From Platycnemis pennipes (lineage: Eukaryota; Arthropoda; Insecta; Odonata; Platycnemididae): 64,000 nucleotides of DNA. The stretch is from NCBI GenBank assembly GCA_933228895.1, contig OW121846.1, positions 45,526,107 through 45,590,106 of the forward strand, in the 5' to 3' direction. Below are positions 35,080 through 46,229 of the stretch, piece by piece; position 1 is the first letter of the stretch; every line of letters starts with the position of its first letter. A program made the position numbers and the translations under genes. Under the pieces are notes generated by a model, which made no database searches, was not told the DNA's origin, and saw only the letters and a list, made by a program, of their open reading frames with translations.

Positions 35080-35290
35080 TTATGATCCAATACAATATGA
35101 AGAAGTTTTTGGCCTACCTTTAGCATCATCGGAAAAACTCCAGTTCGTGAAGGATTGTCTCGTATTATCATCTCCAGAACAAAGCTCATAAACTTGTTTG
35201 CTGACGGAAATTGAATATGGATGAGCTAACACATCACCATATATATGAATGCTCTCCCATTCGTGGCCCTCAGGCAAAACTCCAAAATAC
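35080..35290 (-). CDS. Exon-like coding segment, unrecognised
   Basis: The minus strand encodes LPEGHEWESIHIYGDVLAHP, then SISVSKQVYELCSGDD and FTNWSFSDDAKG. It stops at a good splice donor, GCTAAAG/GTAGGCC (about 35120). The composition looks protein-like and is unlike the low-quality frames around it. I do not recognise the family. It may be one exon of a host gene or of an unknown transposon; no partner exon was found nearby. Confidence 0.35.
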
Positions 35291-35299
35291 AGCGTTATT

Positions 35300-35580
35300 T
35301 GGAGAGCACATAGTCAAGGGTGGCTCGTGACGGGACGCACGGAATGGACCGGTTTCACTGCTCCGGTCTCAGCTGTGAGTTTGGCTGGAACCCAGTAGGG
35401 ATCAGTGGCCGGCGGCGATCCCATTCACGGGCGCCCAGCTCACGAACAATGTCGCCAACTGCCGTTACAATGCGCTGCCGCGTAGGGATGGTGCGCCTAG
35501 CCGTACCACGTGACTCCCTGTCTTTAGAGCAACAAGCGTCTCACATCACTGAAATTAATTTCCCATACCGGGCGTAAGTA
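35300..35580. other. CpG-dense block
   Basis: GC-rich, CG-rich segment with an 85-codon plus-strand frame (35320-35577) lacking any domain. It lies between the exon-like segment and an inverted LINE-A tail. Confidence 0.35.
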
Positions 35581-35582
35581 TT

Positions 35583-35633
35583 CTGTCGGAGTACATCTAC
35601 ATCTCCATAATACCCTGCAAACCACCATAAAGG
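35583..35633 (-). mobile_element. LINE-A 3' tail, minus strand, cut short
   Basis: TACATCTACATCTCCATAAT, CCTGCAAACCACCATAAAGG, then an abrupt join to a plus-strand LINE-A at about 35636. Confidence 0.75.
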
Positions 35634-35635
35634 TT

Positions 35636-36092
35636 AGGTTGAAATTTAGACAATCTCTTAAATAAATTCCTAGACAATATTTTCATCGATTATGTTAAAA
35701 ATATTTTGCGAACCCCAACTTACTATGGCTGACTGGACCATAGTCATAACAGAGAATAATCATATTAGAGAAATTGATTGCCGAACTGGCAGATTCAAAA
35801 TGTCCTTTTTCCCTCATACAATTAGAGATAACGGTAAATATGTCCAATCGGAGAGTAGCAATGGATAGCATTGGTAGCTGTATGTTGGTATGAGTACATA
35901 AAGCTAAATCTACTAACCAAATGTTTTTGCATGTTTGCTTTGCAATTTCTATATTTTTAAATAGTGATGTTCTGATTAGTATATTAATACTATTCCTTTT
36001 TATTCATGATATGTAGTGCATGTTTGGTGAGAAATCACCCCCTGTCACACACTTTTGTGGTGGCTTGCAAGGTGTTATGTAGATGTAGATGT
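35636..36092 (+). mobile_element. 5'-truncated LINE-A, plus strand
   Basis: From the LKFRQSLK-like region through RTPTYYG and DCRTGRFKMSFFPHTIRD to the tail GTAGATGTAGATGTAG. A 15-20 bp insertion disrupts the segment near 35755 (CAGAGAATAATCATATTAG). Confidence 0.85.
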
Positions 36093-36095
36093 AGA

Positions 36096-36412
36096 AATGT
36101 GTGTGGCAGGGGGTGAATTCTCCCCAAACATGCACTACATATCATGCATAAAATAGGATTAATATTAATATATTAGTCTGAACTTCACCATTTAAAAAGA
36201 TAAAAATAGCAAACTAAGCATGCAAAAACGTGCTGTTAGTTGGGTTGCCTTCAAGTCCTTATACCTACCAACATGCAGCTACCTATTCTACCGATTGATT
36301 CACTCGTATTGGAGATATTTACCACTATTCATATCCCTAATTGTACGAGGGAAAAAGGACATTTTGAACCTGTCAGTTCGGCTATCAATTTCTCTAATAT
36401 TGTTAAATAGTA
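36096..36412 (-). mobile_element. LINE-A, minus strand, tail to tail with the previous copy
   Basis: Begins TGTGTGTGGCAGGGGGTG and runs through TTGTACGAGGGAAAAAGGAC to the region encoding REID. It forms the second arm of an inverted pair centred near 36094. It has lost its own GTAGAT tail. Confidence 0.85.
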
Positions 36413-36534
36413 GTTGTTATTTGGGGAGATTACCGACAGCAAAGGCTATTTTCGCAATTCAGTATGGATGTGTGAATAATTGGTTAGCAGCGAGAATATT
36501 TCAGGGAACAAAGGAAAGATAAAGGGACACCTGG

Positions 36535-36650
36535 AGACGGCATTTGCCTGCTCGATCTAAAGGCACCAAGGGGTCCACAGTTAAACATCCTTTCCGACGG
36601 ACGGGGTGCTGAATTTCCTCTAACCAGCCACTCTGAAGGTGCTACGTTCA
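36535..36650 (-). mobile_element. SINE-T body, minus strand
   Basis: AAAGGCACCAAGGGGTCCAC, then CCTTTCCGACGGACGGGGTG. The head is missing. Confidence 0.65.
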
Positions 36651-36794
36651 GTACGCCTCAAGGCGTCAGTCAGTCGTCAAGTAGACTTATTTTCACAAGA
36701 AAATGTACACTAAATCAACCGAATTGGCTATGGATGTGAGTTTTTTTATGGAACGTAAGATATGTGTAGTGAAACCCCTGTGTTGGTATTAGTC

Positions 36795-36995
36795 TTCTTC
36801 AAACGAATGGCACCAAGCGGTCCAAGATTAAACGTCCATTCAAAAGATGGAATACGTAACTCGAAGTACTCTCCAAACATCACCCTGGTAGGGACCGCTG
36901 TACCACTGAAAAATATGCCTCAACTGAGAGCTGGGCCAAAACCATCTGTAGGGGAAGGCAGTTCTCTAATCACATTACCAATACCAATCACTCTC
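36795..36995 (-). mobile_element. SINE-T copy, minus strand
   Basis: AATGGCACCAAGCGGTCC, CTCGAAGTACTCTCCAAAC, then an eroded inverted head ending CTCTAATCACATTACCAAT. The 123-codon frame at 36762 reads through it and the next copy and is not a gene. Confidence 0.65.
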
Positions 36996-37049
36996 AGCTC
37001 AATCCCTAGTTTAGAACAAGTGAGTAGTTGGGTAATGGTAAAAACTTTC

Positions 37050-37185
37050 CTTGAAATGGAAGAAGGATGGAGAGAAATCTGGCGTAAAAAGCAATTACTC
37101 TCGACGAAAGGTTCCATGGAGACATTCGTTTAACGTCCCATCCGACGGACAGAGTACTGTTCCTCTAATCCTCTGTGGAATATTT
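37050..37185 (-). mobile_element. SINE-T body, minus strand
   Basis: ATGGAGAGAAATCTGGCGT, CTCGACGAAAGGTTCCATGG and AACGTCCCATCCGACGGAC. It is cut off soon after the GAGTACTG block. Confidence 0.7.
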
Positions 37186-37799
37186 TAGTAATACTATTAA
37201 AAAATCTGCCAAAACTATGGTTAGTACCGGGACTGTCAAGATGGCTGGTCAATATCCTATCACTTATACCAGTCTAGTCTTCTGATGGGGATTATTTAGG
37301 GTCGTTATGGGCATTTAAAATTATAAATCTCACGATACAGTTAAAAATGTGTTCATATCTATTTCAAACATTGATCACAAAAGCAACACTACCTACGCTT
37401 ATGGCAGAGGCACTTCTACCATTTACTTTTTTTCATATTAAAATTCAGCACTTCCGGCAATCGCATAATAAGACGAGGGCTTTATGCTATATTTTTTACA
37501 AACCAATGACGACTATTTGAGATTGATAAAGGTAAAGGTTGGCTCCCCAAAAACTTGTCAATGCGAAAGACCACAAAAAAATTAAACAATGAGTATTATG
37601 GACGCCTCCTTCAATAGCTCGCGTTTCCGCAGTGGACTCGAGTTTCAACAGAAAGTAAATGTTTTAGTGATTGACAGCAGAAAATTAAATTAATAATTTG
37701 CTTTAGATCCTACTGCTCTCCATCTCCGGAATGAAAGTTTGAGAGTTTTGGAGGTCATACTCGGATGAGAGGCGAGTGATCCTTTATACCTTACCCAAC

Positions 37800-37920
37800 A
37801 GAGGTGCACCAAGGGACACATGATTTTACGTCCAATCTGACGTGGAGTGTTGAAGTTTTAAGTCCAGTCTGGAGTGTTGAACTCAAAGTTCTCTCCTCAA
37901 GGCATTCACTTAGAAACCGA
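37800..37920 (-). mobile_element. SINE-T body, minus strand, internally duplicated
   Basis: TGCACCAAGGGACACATG, TTTTACGTCCAATCTGACG, then GGAGTGTTGAA twice (near 37845 and 37872), a small internal duplication. Confidence 0.55.
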
Positions 37921-38056
37921 TTTATAAACCGCTATAGAAACGACTCTCCAGCAAATTTCACTGTATTCGCTGTGTTTTGGTGGAAGTTGAGGGCATTCAT
38001 TTCTGTATATCAGATAGGACTGAAGGCGTCACTTTGTGGAATTTAGTTACACTATT

Positions 38057-38276
38057 CATGGTAACGAATAAAATAAAAACTTTTAATTTATTCCACACTT
38101 TTTTAATAACCGACCTAGGTTTCGACAAATGTTGCCATTCTCAAGGTACCTGGTATCTGCATGTGCCTTGTATAAAACACAAGATATCTTGAAAATGACA
38201 AAATTTGTCGAAACCTAGTTCGGCGATTAAAAAAGTGTGGAATAGACTAAACGTTTTTACTTTATCCTTTACCATG
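38057..38276. mobile_element. 220-bp hairpin (foldback) element
   Basis: Two arms of about 90 bp are inverted around a spacer of some 40 bp. The left arm begins CATGGTAACG and holds CTAGGTTTCGACAAATGTTG; the right arm ends CCTTTACCATG and holds AAATTTGTCGAAACCTAG. There is no coding capacity. It resembles a MITE or foldback repeat; flanking duplications are not clear. Confidence 0.75.
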
Positions 38277-39280
38277 GATAGCATTCATTTCTGATTTGAA
38301 AAACTTAAGTGCAATTACAAGAGGTTCATAAACCCTGATGTTGGCTCCTCCTCAGCCCCTTCTCACTTCCACCCCTTCCTTCATCTTGCCCTATCAAATG
38401 CAGACTTCTGCACCTCCGCTCAGGCCTTTGCCAATGCAATGCACCTTAACCACCCATAGCTCGTACATGATTATATTATAACACTTTGTGGTGAAATTCG
38501 TCGAATAAACATGACATATTACTTATTTTTTTAGAAGTTAATATATAAATCTTCAGCTTTTTTTCCATATTCCTCTCCATGGAGTAAATACAATTTTGGT
38601 GAGGAGGAATGGCTGGGGCATTTACATTATCTCCGGAGATAAATTTTGAAGAGGAAAGAATTTGAGGAGCGAATGCTCCACAAACAACTACCCATATCAT
38701 CTAAAATAGGAATACACCCAAATTAGCAAGGGCTGGGAACGCATTTCTCTGTAAGGAGGCTGAAGAAGACCAATATTTACAGTAATGATTCCTGAAAACT
38801 ACGTACCAAGAGATTGAGTACTTTAATGGCTAAAATTATATGTATCTTGAAAAGCATACAGATCTGTGAATGGGCAATGAAAATCAAAGGTGCGTGGTTT
38901 GATTTCAAAAAAACTCGGCCCAGGAAAACTTTCCCTTCGGCAATTTCTTGAAAAGGGAGGGTTGGTCGCTAAAAGGCGTGGGAAGTATGGCCTTCATAAT
39001 TGTCATGACACTATATAACTACACGGAAGAAATGTAGACTGGATGTTATACCCTGCCTAGATAGAGCGTTGAATGCGTGATGAAAGCAATTATCCGGAGA
39101 ACTTTCCCGTGGGTTTCCTTTGAAAATAATATCATGATGCAAAGTATACTGAGTTAAACTCAGCACCTTTTCGTTAGAGAGAATACAAGTGGTTGTAATT
39201 AATAACTAGTTATTTGGCATACTGGAATCTGAAAGAAATATTTTTCACATTTTAAATTATTCACTGCAATTTGACATTCA
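38277..39280. other. No gene recognised
   Basis: A weak B-box-like GTGCGTGGTTTGATTTC near 38890 hints at a degenerate SINE. Nothing else is supported. Confidence 0.4.
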
Positions 39281-39282
39281 TC

Positions 39283-39475
39283 ATCATTGGTCATCAATCC
39301 TCAGATTGGTTTGACGCAGCTCTCCACTGAGCTCTTCTATCGGCCAATCTCTTGGCCGATATATAAGTTCAGCTATAAGTATTTACGAATTTCTTCTCTT
39401 TCAGATCCTTCATCACTTGTTCCATATCTTACATGAGGCCTACCTTTGCCATTCTTTCCCACAAAAGAAAACATA
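39283..39475 (-). mobile_element. RTE-like 3' fragment, minus strand
   Basis: Tail TCATCATCATTGGTCATCA, 3' block GATTGGTTTGACGCAGCTCT and a coding remnant complementary to SCMRYMEQ-like sequence. A 30-bp inverted stretch (CGGCCAATCTCTTGGCCG) at 39341-39358 is a local rearrangement. Confidence 0.75.
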
Positions 39476-42400
39476 CCATCGTCATCTCCAGGGGTCATTT
39501 CTAAAATCAATGGAACACAGATTTTTGTTCGATTTTTGAATCCATTGCTCGTTTCTACTTGACACTACTTTCTTCTTTTTTACCATTCATTACTTGTCCC
39601 ATATGATTCACTCGGTTTCCTCATTTCCATTTTTCTATTCCAGAAAATTAAATGTTGTGGGACAATGCTAGGTGTTGCCAAACTCTAATTAAATTTCAAT
39701 TCAGCTGAATGCAATTTTCACGCCAAATTATGTATGTCAATTTTTAAGATACTCTGCCCTGTGACCTAGAAATATTTATGGCATTACGCGTAACATTATG
39801 TCGTTGTCAAACTGAATTGAGTTTCACCTGAATCCATCGAAATAACGACATATTAAGGAGCACTGTGAATTTCTCTTGACTACGTTGTAAATTCCTTGCA
39901 CTAGCTAGTGGTCTCATTTTATTTTCTTTCTATTTCGATGGATAGTTCTAATTCTTACATTTTGTCACTTTAGCAACCTTAGTGGCTTTCTCCTTCGCGA
40001 GTTTCATATTTTATCCATAACTCTAATCTATCTTACAACTTTCTCCTGAATATCGTCATCTAATCTGCAATTCTAATCCGGACTCATGCTCCATTGTATT
40101 GGTTTTGTTATAAATATTCTATAGTCACTATTGCCAAGGAGTTTTTTATATCAAAGCTTTACTTTTTACTCCAATAAACCCAGGCGAAGGAAGTATTACC
40201 TATGTTAGGATTTGATTAAGTAAAAATCGTCACGATAAACGTCAAAGTTGAATTAATGGCTCATACATAGTGAACAATGCCACAAATGATTTTATAACTG
40301 TTTAGTTCACAATACAAAGTTAAAATTTGTTTACGACTTCATGATTAATATAAAAATAACATTTCATACACGGATGCTAACGAAGCTCCATGGAGTACAC
40401 GGCGATTGCTATTTATGCTTACAATGATTATGTTTTCTCCTCATATTCGATTGGAATGTAGCACTAAACATGGAATGACAAGTAAATCATACTAGATACT
40501 GAAAAAGTTATGGTTTGAGGTGTAAGCAAGAGTATTTTCATGAATGAATTCTGTGTTTTTTCAAATAATCCACTTATTTTAGCCTGTTAATCTGGGACTT
40601 AAAAGGCAATTCAGGAAAAGCTAACTCATCAGTACGCATTGAAGCGTTCTTGCAACCTGCTGATGACAACAGGATGTACGCCAGCACTTCGGAGATCATA
40701 TCTAACTTTTGTCACCCTAATATTGCCTAATCATCTGGAAATGCAAGAGGCAATCACGTGGACCATGGTACTAGATGCTTACTTAGCCGCTATATGGCTT
40801 CCGAGTTTGGCTTCAGCAATCTCTTCGGCATGTGTACTTCAACGGGACATCTTGTGAAGGTCTCTCGGCCGATTCGTTGAATTAGGTGTTACTCCAACAA
40901 AGTGAACGAACAGAATGTCTAGCTATATGTTTTTAGAATTATTGTATGTGTCATCAAGGACATCATTGTCTCTGGCAAAGTTGTTTTGGAAATGTCGTAA
41001 AATTTCGAATACAAAGAGGGAATATTGTGGAGAGACCGTGTAGTTTTAGCAAATATACAGTATAATAGTCGTACCACGATGTAAATTTTCATTTGTAATC
41101 CAGTTGAAGTTTACCCCCTTTGGATTATTAAATACACTATTTTGTAAAATCTATACTATAAAATAAATATTTATGCATATCCAAATTGCATCTGTAGGCA
41201 CAATGCATATCATAACTGCCCTGAGAGATATGGGGGTGTATTTTCTCTAATTTGTGGACACATGGATTATTTTCTTTTTAACACTGACTGTGTGTCCGAT
41301 ATATTATATCGGTATTTACTGATCTCCTTCACAACGACTTCAAGGTAACCTTCTACTTAAAATCAGTGTGTTAAATTGTCTACTTGTTATCCGTTTGCAT
41401 ATATAGTCTACTTTACAGTAATAGTTTGCAGTTGTGAGTTGTTGAAGTGAAACATGAATTAGATTCAGGTGGCAAGATTTGTATTGAACCACACCTAGGC
41501 CATTGTTGAATCATAAAATTTGTATCTGGATGTGTAGGAAACATTTCATACCTGCGTATACATTATTTTCGAAACAAAAGGAAGGACCCGTACTTTCCCT
41601 GTTAATACGCTATTGCGTAAATAAACCATGAAATAGATATGCCTCAATAGACTGTCAAAGTGCGAGCAAATGATAATCTGTTGCTCATTTCCGTCCAATA
41701 TATTTTATTTATTTAACCTTATTTAAGATTTTCGGTCATATTTGAAGATTTTCACTCCCCGGTATAGCTGTATAGTTAGGATCTTCTAGCTTTCTCGAGT
41801 AATAGGATATTTTTTTTAGATTCCCCTAAAGGTTTCCAGCACTCCGAGACTAAATCTATAGATATCACCTGTTCTGTATGTTGATAGTCTATTGAAGGTG
41901 GGGTTGATAAGTGGTAATTGTCAACACTCTTTTATCGTTTCATCACATTTTCTGTTCTATTTGAATAGATTATTCGTATTAAATGAATCTTATTTTCATT
42001 TACATTGCAAACTCATAAACAAGGTAATATTTTCACGAAATTTTTTATTTTTCCCAACTGGGGTCAACGTTTCAGAGACATTAGGTGCATAACGGAATCC
42101 ATAATATCGACACTGAAGCGCTGAAACCGGTCGAGGACCAGTAGACATTTAGGCGGAAAACGACTGAGTTGTGCCTTGCGTTCACCAAGTCACGTCGCCA
42201 AGCTGAAAAGAAACCTGTCGTCAAAGATTCGAGCATCATCTTTTAAACTGGGTTGAGAAGGATGAAGTAAACATTAAAGTAGGAGTTCTCAAATGCGACC
42301 ACTGAAAAATTTTATTGTGACCACCAAAGCATTTACAGCAATGATTTACTTAAGTAGAAACATTGAAGTAGTCAATGTGACGAGGTGTAATTAGCTAAAT

Positions 42401-42600
42401 TAAAAGTTTTCCAACTGGTGAAGTCAATTGACGGCGATAAGTGAATTAATAAAATGACATTATTCATTAGTCATTTTCTCAAATAAATACAAAAAGTAGG
42501 TGTATTCCTCAAATTATAAAACTGCTCCTCGTATATTTTTGTATACGTAATTGGAAATTTAAACACTGCACATATATTATGCGTTCTCGATATTTACTAC
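39476..42600. other. No gene recognised
   Basis: About 3 kb of AT-rich DNA. Frames at 40639-40857 and 41892-42092 are short and have no motif. This is one of the longest featureless stretches. Confidence 0.45.
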
Positions 42601-42639
42601 GTCACGGAATTTCGGAGACGACTGCTCAAATGAAAGCTA

Positions 42640-43010
42640 CATCAGCTGGCGCAGTTTCAATGGCCGTGTAAAACGGCCTTATGAGTGACTGGACTAAAAA
42701 AAATTTCGTCTTGCCAAGATTTTTTCGTTGGCTTTCGGACTCAGCAAATGAATGTGAACTCGACTTACGGATATGGTTTCAACTAACGAATTTTTCAGTG
42801 GAAACACGCGCTACCATAACGCAGTCGCGATTCATTTTTACTCTAACAATTGTCTTCAAAATCACTGTCATTGTAGCGCGATTTTATTTTCCCCTCGGGA
42901 GCATTATACTATGCGTTAGTATGCTAAGGGAAAATGCAAACGTAATACCTCGGCTAACGTGGGACTCGGCTAGCAAATATGATTACGGAACGAATAATCT
43001 TATCTAGCCG
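42640..43010 (+). other. Unassigned segment with a 108-codon frame
   Basis: The plus frame 42681-43007 includes a hydrophobic run near residues 47-77 but no domain. A small hairpin GGCCGTGTAAAACGGCC lies at 42661-42677. I do not consider the frame established. Confidence 0.25.
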
Positions 43011-43054
43011 AAGTATCATTGTAAATAAAAGTGTACATGTACACGTGTATATAC

Positions 43055-44247
43055 ATACATGTACATTATATCATGGATTAATGATTTTCTGCATGATCGG
43101 GTTCAAAGGGTTGTTTTGGACGGTGTTTCCTCACCGGCAATTAAAGTCACTTCGGGTGTCCCACAAGGTAGTGTGATAGGTCCACTCCTATTCCTTTTGT
43201 ACATTAATGATATCCAAAAGGTGGTAAAAAGTAAGCTTCGTCTATTTGCCGATGACGCAGTAGTGTACAGGGAAATTCTATGCCCGAACGATAAAGAATA
43301 TTTAAATATTGACCTACAATTGCAATTGAAACTTGGTGTGATACATGGCAGTTAGAATTAAACTTTAAGAAATGTCTTGTAATGAATTTTTGGAAAAAGA
43401 ATAGCTCTCCTCCTACCACTTACAAAATAAGTAATAATGAATTAACAAACGTGGAATCCATTAAATATCTTGGAATAAGACTGACAAATGATCTTTCCTG
43501 GGGTAAACACATTCGTGAAATAATGGGTCAAGCGAATCGCAAACTGGGTTTCATTAAAAGAGTATTGGGTAAATGTGACGATCATGTACGAGAAATCAGC
43601 TACTTTTCCCTTGTTAGACCTCATTTGGAATATGCTGCCAGTGTATGGGATCCCTACGAAATCGGTCTAAGTAATGAACTTGAACGTGTGCAGCGAAGAT
43701 CGGCAAGATTTGTAAAGGGACGATACGATAATTATATTAGCGTAACCAGTCTATTAAATGAATTGAAATGGGAATCATTGTCAGATCGCAGGTTGAAATT
43801 TAGACTTAATCTCTTCCACAAATTCCAAGGCAATATTTTCAGTGATGATGTTAAAAATATTTTACGAACCCCAACTTACTATGGCAGACTGGACCATAAT
43901 CATAAAGTTAGAGAAATTGATTGCCGAACTGACCGATTCAAAATGTCCTTTTTCCCTCGCACAATAAGAGATACGAATAACGGTAAATATGTCCTATCGG
44001 AGAGTAGCAATGAATAGCATTGGTAGCTGCATGTTGGTATGAGTACTTAAAGCTAACCCTACTAACAGAATGTTTTTACATGTTTTCTTTGCAATTTCTA
44101 TCTTTTTAAATAGTGTAGTTCTGACTACTATATTAATACTATTCCTTTTTTATGCATGATATGTAGTGCAAGTTTGGTGAGCAATCACCCCCTGCCACAC
44201 ACCCTTGTGGTGGCTTGCAGGGTATTATGTAGATGTAGATAGATGTA
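43055..44247 (+). mobile_element. Best-preserved LINE-A copy, 5'-truncated
   Basis: Starts in the RT palm with WINDFLHDRVQRVVLDG, then SGVPQGSVIGPLLFLLYIND and the intact catalytic box LFADDAVVY (about 43236-43262). A one-base frameshift near 43320 separates this frame (43059-43355) from the rest. The second frame (to 44017, 211 codons from 43382) is open through SLVRPHLEYAASVWDPYEIG, RRSARFVKGRYDNYIS and DCRTDRFKMSFFPRTIRD. The 3' end is CCCCCTGCCACACACCCTTG, then GTAGATGTAGATAGATGT. The fingers and endonuclease are missing, so it is dead on arrival. It serves as the reference for this family in the window. Confidence 0.92.
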
Positions 44248-44264
44248 CAACCTTTTTCATATGT

Positions 44265-44705
44265 ATGGAAGGGTCATATCTTCAATAAGTAAAAAATGAG
44301 CAAAATGGAAAGTATAAATAGACCGTCAAAAATCGATTTGAAGATTTAATAATGCTATAAACTTTAAAAACTTGTAACTATTTTGCAATATTATTCCCTG
44401 TTACATTTTTATAATTCAATGCCTATAAAGTAAACCCGTTTTCACATAACTTGCTTTAATAATCTTGGAGATATACAGTAAAATGCGTAGTCACTTTTGC
44501 AAAAGTGGAATTTCGCAACGTTGCATTTTCTCGTAAAAATGAGCAAAATCGAAGATATAAGTGGACCGTCTACCGTACCGTATGTATTGCAAAACGGCTT
44601 TGGGTTTTTCATTTTCCTATTAAATGATGCCGTTTTGCATAATTCGTTCAAAATCGGTTAGCCTGAGGGCAACTATCTGGTCGATTTGATATGGAATGAC
44701 CCATA
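44265..44705. repeat. Non-coding repeat with an internal direct duplication
   Basis: AAAAATGAGCAAAAT followed by a GACCGTC block occurs at 44292-44328 and again at 44535-44570. The outer edges carry GGAAGGGTCATATC (left) and GATATGGAATGACCC (right), which are loosely inverted. It may be a small DNA transposon; termini are not proven. Confidence 0.5.
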
Positions 44706-44757
44706 TACAAGTGTAGGCATGTATATATACAAGTATATATCTGGTATATGTACTATA

Positions 44758-45257
44758 TCAACATCTACATAATACCCTGCAAGCTTCCATAATGGTGTGT
44801 GGCACGGGGTGAATTCTCAACAAACATGCAATAAATATCATGCATAAAATAGGAATAGAAATAATGTGCTAATCTAAACTACAATTTTTAAAGAGAATAA
44901 AAATAACTAAGCAAACATGCAATATAATGCTATTTGTTGGGTTAATTCAAAGTCCTTATACCAACATGCAACTATCCATTGACACAATTATATTGGATAT
45001 ATTTACCGCTATTCATTTCCCTATTTGTACGAGGAAAAAAGACCATTTTGAATCTGCCAGTTCGGCAATAAATTTCTCTAATTTTGTGAATATGGCCCAT
45101 TCCACCATAGTAAGTTGGGATTTGCAAATATTTTTAACGCCATCGCTGAAAATATTATCTTGTATTTTATTAAAGAGATTAAGTCTAAATTTCAACCAGT
45201 GATTTGACCATAATTCCCATTTTAATTCATTTAATAGAATGGTTACGCTAATATAGA
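44758..45257 (-). mobile_element. 5'-truncated LINE-A, minus strand
   Basis: Tail ACATCTACATAATACCCTGC, then GGTGTGTGGCACGGGGTG. The coding remnant reads SDHWLKFRLNLF and NIFSDGVKNI on minus with stops. It ends near ACGCTAATATAG. Confidence 0.85.
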
Positions 45258-45279
45258 TATATCCAGATGAGCTGTTCGC

Positions 45280-45605
45280 CTGGAGGTCTGTGATCCAGGG
45301 ATACAATGCATTGGCTCGCGGACATGGTGGCCACCGTTGGAATGCTTGGATCGTGGGAGTCGTCCCATCGCGGTCGGGTCGTCGGCGGCCGCGAGGGCTC
45401 GCGATGAGGGGAGACCATCAGTTGGCGAGGCATGTCCTCAGCTGCCGCGTCGCCCACTCCCTTCTCTTTTCCCTCGGTGCACTTGCCTGACGGACTACCC
45501 GGTTGGCGGCCGCCCACGCCGCTCGTACGTGTCCCGTCGTGGTGCCGCCACTCCGGCTAACCGCTTTCACGCCTCAAATAAGACCCTCCCATTCGTGCAT
45601 TAGCG
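45280..45605. other. CpG-dense block
   Basis: CG-rich DNA next to the 5' break of the LINE-A copy. It is open on both strands (88 codons plus, 89 codons minus) with arginine- and proline-rich translations and no domain. It may be a CpG-rich element fragment or an island. Confidence 0.35.
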
Positions 45606-45947
45606 AGCCCAACCGTTAAATGTCTCACTGATTTTGATATCGTTAGCGTGCTTAGCGATGGATGCCAGCTGCCTTGCGATATGTCAGGCGATGAAAAGGG
45701 CAGAAACGAGAGGGAGTCTTGGCGTGGACACATGCTGCTACACACTTAATGTTTTCTGCGCGTGCTTTGAAAAGTAACTTCGTAGTATTATTTTTACATC
45801 CCCTGTATACGTTTATAAACGAAGTAGTTGTCAAGAAGATAGAGGATTAGGTTTCTGGGCTGAGGGGCAGGTTTGATTTACAGAATAAGCATTTCTATCT
45901 AGGCGTCAGATGTGTGATTTTCGGGGTAAATTATACTTCGCCTACAT

Positions 45948-46228
45948 CTACATCTATATGATACCCTGCAAGCCCCCATAAAGGTGTGTGACAGGGGATG
46001 TATTCTCACCAAATACGCACCATATATAATGCATAAAAAAGGATAAGTAATAATATACTAGTCTAAACTTCACTATTTTAAAAATATAAAAATAGATAAG
46101 CAAGCATGCAAAAAGATGATATTAGTTTGGTTACCTTTAAGTCCTTGTACCAGTATGCAGCTACCTACGCTATACATTGTTAAACTCGTATTGGACATAT
46201 TTACTGTAATTCATATCCCTCATTTTAC
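45948..46228 (-). mobile_element. LINE-A 3' end, minus strand
   Basis: CTACATCTACATCTATATGA, GGTGTGTGACAGGGGATG, then 3' UTR down to TCATATCCCTCATTTTAC. Confidence 0.82.
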
Positions 46229-46229
46229 T

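Noticed and set aside
36762..37133. 123-codon plus-strand frame
   Set aside because: It runs across two inverted SINE-T copies, so the translation is repeat sequence.
43055..44247. Intact, active LINE
   Set aside because: The 5' half is missing and a frameshift near 43320 splits the RT frame.
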